A stretch of 31,632 nucleotides of DNA. Source: GCA-003244245 sp964250265. GTDB taxonomy: Bacteria > Actinomycetota > Actinomycetes > Mycobacteriales > Pseudonocardiaceae. Positions 1-6,224 of this stretch are shown piece by piece (positions within the stretch are counted from its first letter, which is position 1; each line of letters starts with the position of its first letter). A program made the translations under genes and the position numbers. The stretch spans positions 1 to 31,632 of the forward strand of contig CAXUFG010000028.1 in NCBI GenBank assembly GCA_964250265.1, in the 5' to 3' direction. Below the pieces are notes generated by a model that was not told where the DNA came from, made no database searches, and saw only the letters and a list, made by a program, of their open reading frames with translations.

Positions 1-167
1 CCCACCATTCGGTTCCATTTGGCGCCTCCCACCCGGCGCCCAGACCACCGGACCCGGACGGTACCTCGCTTTTGCGTTGGGAGGGTCTGGGCGGTAGGAC
101 TGGGAAGGCCGCCACAGCTGAGCACCTCCTGGTCCGTGCAGTAACCCACCCATGGAGTCGCGCACTG
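1..167. other. upstream region of treS, no gene seen
   Basis: I see no recognisable gene here. The treS frame is open back to a TTG at 72, but the extra 32 residues do not look like trehalose synthase. A GGAG at 154-157 lies 10 bases before the ATG at 168 and fits a ribosome binding site for that start. The upstream neighbour, which in related actinobacteria is often glgE, lies outside the window. Confidence 0.5.
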
Positions 168-1964
168 ATGTCCTCCTACCTCCGCACCGAGTCCGACTCC
201 GATCTAGAAGGGATCCCCCATACGGGCGAGGCCGTATTACTCGACGGCTACCTGGTGGAACCACAAGCCGACGACTTCGAGCACGCCACCGCCGCCCCAC
301 TCGACCTGCACTGGTACAAACGGGCCGTTTTTTACGAGGTACTGGTTCGAGCCTTTCACGACCACGATGGGAATGGCACCGGCGATCTCATCGGGCTGAC
401 GCAGAAGCTCGATTACCTGGAGTGGCTGGGCATCGACTGCCTGTGGTTGCCGCCTTTCTACGCCTCCCCGTTGCGCGACGGCGGTTACGACATATCAGAC
501 TTCAGGGCCGTGTTACCAGAATTCGGTACGGTCGAGGATTTCGTGGTACTACTCGATGAGGCGCACAAGCGGGGCATCCGAGTGGTCACCGACCTGGTGA
601 TGAATCACACCTCCGACCAGCACCCCTGGTTCCAGGAGTCCCGCCGCGATCCGGAAGGGCCTTACGGCGACTTCTACGTCTGGAGCGACAAGGACACCGC
701 CTACGCGGACGCCCGGATCATCTTCGTCGACACTGAGACGTCGAACTGGACGCATGACCCGGTACGCGGGCAATTCTACTGGCACCGCTTCTTCGCCCAC
801 CAGCCCGACCTCAATTACGACAACCCCGAAGTCGGCGAGGCGATGATCGACGTACTGCGGTTCTGGCTGGATCTGGGTATTGACGGATTCCGGCTGGACG
901 CGGTGCCCTACCTGTTCGAGGAAGAGGGCACCAACTGCGAGAACCTGCCACGCACTCATGAATTCCTCAAGCGTTGCCGGAAAGTGATTGACGATGAGTA
1001 CCCTGATCGTGTGCTACTGGCGGAGGCAAACCAGTGGCCCGCGGACGTCGTGGCGTATTTCGGTGACCCCGCGGTGGGTGGCGATGAATGCCATATGGCG
1101 TTTCACTTCCCGCTGATGCCACGCATCTTCATGGCAGTCCGCAGGGAGTCGCGGTTCCCGATCTCGGAGATCCTGGCCCAGACCCCACCGATCCCCTCCG
1201 GCGCTCAGTGGGGGATTTTCCTGCGCAACCACGACGAGCTGACTCTGGAGATGGTCACCGACGAAGAGCGCGACTACATGTACAGCGAGTACGTCAAGGA
1301 TCCCCGGATGCGGGCGAATATCGGCATCCGTAGACGTCTCGCGCCGCTGCTGGACAACGATCGCAACCAGCTGGAGTTGTTCACGGCGCTGCTGCTGTCA
1401 TTACCCGGTTCCCCAGTGCTCTACTACGGCGACGAGATCGGGATGGGGGACAATATCTGGCTGGGCGATCGCGATGGGGTACGCACCCCGATGCAGTGGA
1501 CTCCGGACCGCAACGCCGGATTCTCCCGCTGTGATCCGGGCCGCATCTATCTGCCGGTGATCATGGACCCGGTGTACGGGTTCCAGGCGGTCAACGTCGA
1601 GGCGCAGGCGAGCGCGTCGCAGTCGCTGCTGAACTGGACCCGGCGGATGATCCAGGTGCGGCGCGAGCACCCGGCCTTCGGGCTGGGCGATTTCACCGAG
1701 CTGGGCTCCTCCAATCCCAGTGTACTGGCCTACCTCCGCAACCACGCCGACGATCACGGTGACGATCTCGTTGTCTGTGTCAACAACATGTCCCGCTTCC
1801 CGCAGCCGGTGGAGCTTGATCTATCTGAGTATGAGGGTGGCGTCCCGGTCGAGCTGACCGGTGGGGTGCGCTTCCCGCCGATCGGGGAGCTGCATTACCT
1901 GCTCACGCTGCCCGGGCACGGCTTCTACTGGTTCCAGATCGACCTTCCGACACCGGGGGTGTGA
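168..1964 (+). CDS. treS: trehalose synthase (maltose alpha-D-glucosyltransferase) TreS
   Basis: The product is a 598-residue GH13 enzyme that interconverts trehalose and maltose in the cytoplasm. In actinobacteria it supplies maltose to maltokinase for the GlgE alpha-glucan pathway. The family signature is strong: WYKRAVFYEVLVRAF near the N-terminus, DLVMNHTS, the nucleophile region GIDGFRLDAVPYLF, the acid/base region LLAEANQWP, FLRNHDELTLEMVTDEERDYMY, and PGSPVLYYGDEIGMGDNIWLGDRDGVRTPMQW. The C-terminal beta domain ends in LPGHGFYWFQ. The length matches the stand-alone actinobacterial TreS (about 600 residues) without a fused maltokinase. I chose the ATG at 168, which has a GGAG ten bases upstream, over a weak TTG at 72. 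It is followed after 3 bases by the maltokinase gene. Confidence 0.95.
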   Translation: MSSYLRTESDSDLEGIPHTGEAVLLDGYLVEPQADDFEHATAAPLDLHWYKRAVFYEVLVRAFHDHDGNGTGDLIGLTQKLDYLEWLGIDCLWLPPFYASPLRDGGYDISDFRAVLPEFGTVEDFVVLLDEAHKRGIRVVTDLVMNHTSDQHPWFQESRRDPEGPYGDFYVWSDKDTAYADARIIFVDTETSNWTHDPVRGQFYWHRFFAHQPDLNYDNPEVGEAMIDVLRFWLDLGIDGFRLDAVPYLFEEEGTNCENLPRTHEFLKRCRKVIDDEYPDRVLLAEANQWPADVVAYFGDPAVGGDECHMAFHFPLMPRIFMAVRRESRFPISEILAQTPPIPSGAQWGIFLRNHDELTLEMVTDEERDYMYSEYVKDPRMRANIGIRRRLAPLLDNDRNQLELFTALLLSLPGSPVLYYGDEIGMGDNIWLGDRDGVRTPMQWTPDRNAGFSRCDPGRIYLPVIMDPVYGFQAVNVEAQASASQSLLNWTRRMIQVRREHPAFGLGDFTELGSSNPSVLAYLRNHADDHGDDLVVCVNNMSRFPQPVELDLSEYEGGVPVELTGGVRFPPIGELHYLLTLPGHGFYWFQIDLPTPGV

Positions 1965-1967
1965 CCC

Positions 1968-3374
1968 GTGATCAGTACTGCTGCTGACCTACTCGCCGAC
2001 ATCGCGGGCTCGCTGGCGGCCGTGCTGCCCGAGCAACGCTGGTTCGCCGGCAAGGACCGTCCCGTCCAGGCGGTGATCCCGGTGCGCGCCACCGATCTCG
2101 CGGGGGCGGATCCCCGGCTGGTGCACGCCGTCGTCGAGGTAGACCAGGGCGAGCCGCATCGGGCCCGCTACCAACTCCTGCTCGGAGTGCGCCGTGACCT
2201 GCCTGAGACGCTGGGGCACGCCTGGGTGGCCACCACCGGCGATCAGGTGGTGTACCAGGCGGTACATGATCCCGAACTCACCACAGTGCTGCTGGACCTG
2301 ATGGCGCAGGGCGCGGAAGTGGACGGCCTGCGCTTCACCGCCGAGCCAGGTGTCGCACTGGACACCGTGCAGCGCTCCCGCCCGGTCGGTGCGGAGCAGT
2401 CCAACACCTCCCTGGTGTACGGGCAAACCTACATTCTCAAGTTGTTCCGCAAGGTGGCCGCGGGGGTTAGCCCGGATCTGGAGCTGCACCGCGCGCTGGC
2501 CGCGGTGGGTTGCACGTACATCGCGGCGCCACTGGGCAGCATCGAGGGTGAGCTGGAATCCGAGCCGGTCACCTACGGGATGCTCAGCGAGTTCCTGCGA
2601 AACGCGGCCGATGGCTGGGCGATGGCGACCGCGAGCGTGCGGGATCTGCTGGCGGAGAGCCTGCTAGCCGAGGGCTCGCCCGGCCCGGTCGAGCACACCG
2701 ATCCAGCGGACGTCGGCGGTGACTTCGCCTCTGAGGCACACCGGCTGGGTCGGGCGGTAGCTGCCGTCCACGCCGACCTGGCCACCGCGCTGGGTAGCTC
2801 CCCGGCCCCAGCCGGATACCTCGACACCCTGGCCGAGGGTATGCACCGCAGGTTGGACGGCGTGGTGGCTCGGGTTGGTGAGCTCGCATCGCACGAGGAG
2901 CCGCTGCGGATGGCCTTCGATAAGGTGCGCGGTATCGATGGCTCGCTGCCGCTGCAGCGGGTGCACGGCGACCTGCATCTCGGCCAGGTGCTGCGCAGCG
3001 TCACCGGCTGGGTTCTGATCGACTTCGAGGGCGAACCCATGATGCCGCTCGCAGCGCGCGTCGTGCCCGCCTCAACGCTGCGCGATGTCGCCGGGATGCT
3101 CCGCTCGTTCGACTACGCCGCCAACCATCAGCTGCTCGGCGACGCCGACCCCGAGCAGCAGGTGGCGGCACTCGCCTGGACCATCCGCAACCAGGATGCG
3201 TTCTGCGACGGCTACGCGCAGGTCGCACCGGATCCCCGCATGCAATCCGTGCTCCTCCGCGCCTTCGAGTTGGACAAAGCTGTCTACGAGGTCGGCTACG
3301 AACACGCCAACCGCCCCCCGTGGCTCCCGATCCCCCTAGCCGCCATAACCCGGCTCACCGCCGGCCACTCCTGA
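1968..3374 (+). CDS. mak: maltokinase (Mak/Pep2)
   Basis: The product is a 468-residue ATP-dependent maltokinase that makes maltose 1-phosphate, the donor used by GlgE. The N-terminal cap domain includes LPEQRWFAGKDRPV. The aminoglycoside-phosphotransferase-like C-lobe carries the catalytic motif HGDLHLGQVL around residue 332 and the metal-binding IDFEGEP around residue 351. The C-terminal ELDKAVYEVGYEHANRPPWLPIPL is typical of the family. The GTG start lies 3 bases after the treS TGA, so the pair is almost certainly cotranscribed and translationally coupled. The usual next step, branching by GlgB, is encoded 2.85 kb downstream instead of immediately after. Confidence 0.93.
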   Translation: MISTAADLLADIAGSLAAVLPEQRWFAGKDRPVQAVIPVRATDLAGADPRLVHAVVEVDQGEPHRARYQLLLGVRRDLPETLGHAWVATTGDQVVYQAVHDPELTTVLLDLMAQGAEVDGLRFTAEPGVALDTVQRSRPVGAEQSNTSLVYGQTYILKLFRKVAAGVSPDLELHRALAAVGCTYIAAPLGSIEGELESEPVTYGMLSEFLRNAADGWAMATASVRDLLAESLLAEGSPGPVEHTDPADVGGDFASEAHRLGRAVAAVHADLATALGSSPAPAGYLDTLAEGMHRRLDGVVARVGELASHEEPLRMAFDKVRGIDGSLPLQRVHGDLHLGQVLRSVTGWVLIDFEGEPMMPLAARVVPASTLRDVAGMLRSFDYAANHQLLGDADPEQQVAALAWTIRNQDAFCDGYAQVAPDPRMQSVLLRAFELDKAVYEVGYEHANRPPWLPIPLAAITRLTAGHS

Positions 3375-3398
3375 CCGCCTCAACCTCAGCTCTGGGCT

Positions 3399-3458
3399 CC
3401 CGAACTCAACAGCAGAGCTGTTTCAGACCAACCTGAGAACTCTCCAGTTGAGTTCGGG
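3399..3458. terminator. hairpin between convergent mak and DinB-like genes
   Basis: Perfect 12-bp arms CCCGAACTCAAC (3399-3410) and GTTGAGTTCGGG (3447-3458) flank a 36-base interior that can pair further (AGAG..TTTCAG against CTGAGA..CTCT). It lies between two converging genes and is the obvious candidate for a bidirectional terminator. There is no clear T-run, which is common for actinobacterial terminators. Confidence 0.6.
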
Positions 3459-3537
3459 AAGCTCAGGGCGTCACGCTTGCACGGTGGTGGACGGCTAGTG
3501 GACCCAGCGATCGCGGAGTTCCACTCGGAAGTTTGGG

Positions 3538-4071
3538 CTATCCCATGCTCCGGGAACCGTCGAGGGACTCGCGAATGATGTCGGCGTGGCCGGCGTGCTG
3601 GGCGGTCTCGGCGATGATGTGCAGCAGAACCCGACGCGCCGACCATGAGGCGCCCGCTTCGAACCACGCAGCCTCGGGCAGCGGATGGGAGACGTCGAGG
3701 TCGGGCAGCTCGGTCACGACCCGGTCGGTGCGGCTCGCCACCTGCTCGTACTGATCCAGCAGCCCGGCCAGGGTTTCGCCCGGGAGCATCTCGAACGTGG
3801 CGGCGTGCTGGGCCAGGCTCTCCTCGTCGAATGTCATGGCTTCGGTGCCGTGCAGGACGAAGTCGATCCATCTCCGCTCGGTGTCGCTGACGTGCTTGAT
3901 CAGCCCGCCGAGGCAGAGCCCGCTCACGGTGGTGCGCCGGGTGGCCTGCTCGTCATCCAGGTCGCGCGTGGTGAAGCGCAGGAAGAACCGGTGCTGGGCC
4001 AGCGTGGCCAGCAGATCCGCGCGCTCTCCCGCGGTGATCGTCCCCGCGGTGGTGGTCTCGATGGTGGTCAT
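3538..4071 (-). CDS. DinB-family (DUF664-type) protein
   Basis: The product is a 177-residue protein of the DinB/DUF664 four-helix bundle family, whose members are often metal-binding and in some cases thiol-dependent enzymes. The exact substrate cannot be read from sequence. Visible family features are the N-terminal LLATLAQHRFFLRFTTRDL, the putative metal-ligand histidine in GGLIKHVSDTERRWIDFVL, and the C-terminal HIIAETAQHAGHADIIRE, whose histidines complete the usual three-His site. The ATG at 4071 has a good GAGGAGAGG ribosome binding site, so I prefer it to the upstream in-frame start. It is divergently transcribed from a WYL regulator gene. DinB genes paired with such regulators are common in actinobacteria, so the regulator probably controls it. 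Confidence 0.85.
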   Translation of the reverse strand: MTTIETTTAGTITAGERADLLATLAQHRFFLRFTTRDLDDEQATRRTTVSGLCLGGLIKHVSDTERRWIDFVLHGTEAMTFDEESLAQHAATFEMLPGETLAGLLDQYEQVASRTDRVVTELPDLDVSHPLPEAAWFEAGASWSARRVLLHIIAETAQHAGHADIIRESLDGSRSMG

Positions 4072-4159
4072 TGTGTCTGCCTCTCCTCGATTGCCGTCTA
4101 CACCCACGCTAACCTGGATAGCGGCCACTTTCTGACCTCAATTGCGCGAGACTTGCCAT
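4072..4159. promoter_or_regulatory. divergent promoter region of DinB-like gene and WYL regulator gene
   Basis: These 88 bases separate two divergent start codons and must hold both promoters and any site bound by the WYL regulator. The stretch GGCCACTTTCTGACC (4123-4137) stands out as a possible half-site, but I see no clean long palindrome, and the minus-35/minus-10 boxes are not clear. Confidence 0.4.
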
Positions 4160-5146
4160 ATGGCCAATACCAGTTCGCGGACGCTGCGGCTGCTCTCGCT
4201 GCTCCAGACCCACCGGCACTGGCCGGGTACCACGCTGGCGGAGCGGCTCGAGATCTCCGTACGCACGCTGCGCCGCGACGTCGACCGGCTTCGCGAGCTC
4301 GGCTACCCGGTGCAGGCGCACCGCGGCGTCGAGGGCGGCTACCAGCTCGCCCCGGGCGCTGCGCTGCCTCCGCTGATGGTCGACGACGAGGAGGCGGTCG
4401 CGCTCGCCGTGGGCATGCAGGCCGCCGCGAACGGCGCGGTGCCGGGTATCGAGGAGACCGCGGTCCGCGCGCTCACCAAGGTCGTGCAGGTGATGCCGCC
4501 GCGGTTGCGGCGCCGGGTCGACGCGCTGCGGGCGATGACCGTACCCGCGATGTGGGGCAACGCGGGCACTGCGCCGATGGTCGACCCCGGCGTCCTGATC
4601 ACGGTCGCGCAGGCGTGCCGGGACACCGAACGCCTCCGGTTCTCCTACACCACCCGCGACGGCGAGCAGACCGCGCGGCACGTCGAACCCCACCGGTTGG
4701 TCCCGCTCGGACGTCGCTGGTACCTGGTCGCCTACGACCTGGCCCGCCACGACTGGCGCAGTTTCCGGCTGGATCGGCTCAGTGGCCCGCACGGCACCGC
4801 AGCCCGGTTCGCGACCCGCAACCTGCCCACCGCCGACGCCGCAGCCTTCGTGAAGGCCGGGATCGATGCGCAGCGCGCTCCCTTTGCCGTCGAGGCTCTC
4901 GTCCACGCGCCTGCGGATGCCGTTCGCGAGCGCGTCGGGCGTTGGGGCACGGTTACCGACGCCGGCGGCGGCCAGTGCCTGCTGGCGATGAACTCGGACT
5001 CGCTGGACTGGCCGACGATGGCACTGGGCGCAATAGGCGCGGACTTCACCGTGCTCTCCCCCACCGAACTGCGAGACCACATCCGCGAGTGGGCCGACAG
5101 ATTCAGCCGCGCCACCGGTCCGCATTCAGCAGGCTCAGCGGGGTAA
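4160..5146 (+). CDS. YafY-type transcriptional regulator with HTH and WYL domains
   Basis: The product is a 328-residue predicted DNA-binding regulator. The N-terminal winged helix-turn-helix spans about residues 3-55 (RTLRLLSLLQTHRHWPG then TTLAERLEISVRTLRRDVDRL), followed by GYPVQAHRGVEGGYQL. The WYL effector-sensing domain follows about residues 135-215 (RFSYTTRDGEQTARHVEPHRLV then RRWYLVAYDLARHDWRSFRLDRL), with a C-terminal WCX extension ending DHIREWADRF. The WYL core reads WYL in RRWYLVAYD. The ATG at 4160 is preferred over an in-frame TTG at 4142 because family members begin close to the HTH. No strong ribosome binding site is seen. Its stop codon sits directly after the left arm of a strong hairpin. 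Confidence 0.9.
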   Translation: MANTSSRTLRLLSLLQTHRHWPGTTLAERLEISVRTLRRDVDRLRELGYPVQAHRGVEGGYQLAPGAALPPLMVDDEEAVALAVGMQAAANGAVPGIEETAVRALTKVVQVMPPRLRRRVDALRAMTVPAMWGNAGTAPMVDPGVLITVAQACRDTERLRFSYTTRDGEQTARHVEPHRLVPLGRRWYLVAYDLARHDWRSFRLDRLSGPHGTAARFATRNLPTADAAAFVKAGIDAQRAPFAVEALVHAPADAVRERVGRWGTVTDAGGGQCLLAMNSDSLDWPTMALGAIGADFTVLSPTELRDHIREWADRFSRATGPHSAGSAG

Positions 5147-5185
5147 AAGGGGCGTCGATAGGCCCGCTGAGCCCGCTGAATGCGG
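5120..5185 (+). terminator. strong hairpin over the WYL gene 3' end
   Basis: Two 23-base arms, 5120-5142 and 5163-5185, are inverted copies with a single mismatch (core CCGCATTCAGC / GCTGAATGCGG) around a 20-base loop. The left arm is the last coding part of the WYL gene and the stop codon TAA is in the loop. The position and stability indicate an intrinsic terminator lacking a T-run. Confidence 0.7.
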
Positions 5186-5199
5186 GTCCGGGTGCGCGT

Positions 5200-5268
5200 G
5201 TGACCGTGAAGAAGATCAGCATCTCGCTCGACTCCGAGGGTTTCGAACGCGCGAAGCGAGCCGGATGA
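5200..5268 (+). pseudogene. remnant of an antitoxin-like gene
   Basis: A GTG-started frame encodes only 22 residues, MTVKKISISLDSEGFERAKR and two more, then stops. The KKISISLDSE start resembles the N-terminus of small actinobacterial ribbon-helix-helix-type antitoxins, which normally continue for about 60-80 residues. The expected continuation is not found in any frame of 5269-5444. I read this as a truncated antitoxin. The remainder up to the vapC stop shows no gene I can support. Confidence 0.45.
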
Positions 5269-5444
5269 GTCCCCAGCGACGATTTCTCCTCGATGCGGGC
5301 GCACGATCGACATCGAGGCGGATCCCCGGGGCGAGACCTTCCGCAGTTGCGTGAAGGCATTCGAGGATGGTTACCCCAAGGACCGAGCTCGCCAGCGCCG
5401 CCGAGTACCCGGTGCGTCTGCGCACAGTATGAGTCGAGCCCGCG

Positions 5445-5858
5445 TCATACGCCGGTGAACGGGTTGAGCAGCCGCGCTCCGGGGTTGGCGACGTCGCCGA
5501 TGTTGCGGGTGACGAGCGTCCAGCCATGCACCTTGGCGGTCGCGGCCAGCAGGCCGTCGACGACGGGAACCGGATCGGGGACGTTGAGTCTGCCCCATTC
5601 CTCGGCTACCTCCGCGGTAACCGGGACGACGCGGTCGGAATAGGCGCGCAGCAGACCCTCGACCCACCGGTCGAAGACGGTCGCTTGGGCACGGTCACAC
5701 CGGTACAGCCGGCAGATTCCCTGCCTGATCTCCCCGATAGTGAGCACGCTGAGGTACAGCTGCCGGGAATCGACCGAGTCGAACCAGGCCGCGACCCCCG
5801 CGTCGGGTGCCGGCCTGCGCAGCTCCGATAACACGTTGGTATCGAGTAGAAAGCTCAT
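5445..5858 (-). CDS. vapC: VapC-type PIN-domain toxin
   Basis: The product is a 137-residue PIN-domain ribonuclease toxin. The conserved acidic residues are present: Asp in LLDTNVLSEL, Glu in TIGEIRQGI, and Asp in VPVVDGLLAATAKVHGWTLVTRNIGDV, with the TRN motif near the C-terminus and the family-typical ending LLNPFTG. In VapC proteins these residues chelate Mg2+ for cleavage of RNA, often tRNA. The length is normal and nothing suggests inactivation. Its ATG overlaps the antitoxin stop by 4 bases (ATGA), so translation is coupled and toxin synthesis depends on the antitoxin message. Confidence 0.9.
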   Translation of the reverse strand: MSFLLDTNVLSELRRPAPDAGVAAWFDSVDSRQLYLSVLTIGEIRQGICRLYRCDRAQATVFDRWVEGLLRAYSDRVVPVTAEVAEEWGRLNVPDPVPVVDGLLAATAKVHGWTLVTRNIGDVANPGARLLNPFTGV

Positions 5859-6109
5859 GACTGTTCAGCAAGCTCGACCGGGTGGGCAGGCTCGCGCGGC
5901 CGGACGATCTCCAGAGCGTCGAGGTCCGGTGCTGACCTCAGATAGTCCTTGAGATCGACGGCGGCGCCCGTCATCCTGCGGTACGCGGCAATATCCAGTA
6001 CGACGGCTACTTCCTCACCGTGCCGGGTGACGAACTGCACGCCTTCGGCCTGGGCAGCCCGCACGACCTCGCTGAAGCGCTGCTTGGCCTCCTGGAGCTG
6101 CCATCTCAT
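5855..6109 (-). CDS. Phd/YefM-family antitoxin of the VapC pair
   Basis: The product is an 84-residue antitoxin. The N-terminus MRWQLQEAKQRFSEVVRAAQ and then VQFVTRHGEEVAVVLDIAAYRRM match the Phd/YefM DNA-binding fold. The C-terminal part, LKDYLRSAPDLDALEIVRPRE, is the likely toxin-binding tail. The ATG at 6109 has a near-perfect AGGAGG six bases upstream, so I reject the longer frame beginning at 6199. A 26-bp perfect palindrome overlaps the ribosome binding site and is the expected autoregulatory operator. It forms a bicistron with vapC. Confidence 0.88.
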   Translation of the reverse strand: MRWQLQEAKQRFSEVVRAAQAEGVQFVTRHGEEVAVVLDIAAYRRMTGAAVDLKDYLRSAPDLDALEIVRPREPAHPVELAEQS

Positions 6110-6117
6110 GCACGTCC

Positions 6118-6143
6118 TCCTGGTCTGTCTAGACAGACCAGGA
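6118..6143. promoter_or_regulatory. perfect palindromic operator of the toxin-antitoxin operon
   Basis: The half-site TCCTGGTCTGTCT is followed directly by its exact reverse complement, giving a 26-bp palindrome with no spacer. It overlaps the AGGAGG (6116-6121) of the antitoxin gene. Type II antitoxins of the Phd family bind such inverted repeats to repress their own operon, so this is very probably the operator. Confidence 0.75.
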
Positions 6144-6224
6144 TACCGCGACATTGCCCCCTTAGCGGATCTGCCCGCGAGCCGACACACTGGGAGCAAG
6201 ACAAGACCAGGGAAGGATGTGACC

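Noticed and set aside
3685..5268. 527-residue open frame on the plus strand
   Set aside because: It runs antisense through the DinB-like gene and out of frame through the WYL gene, and is Arg/Ala-rich shadow translation. Only its last 22 codons (5200-5268) look like real protein.
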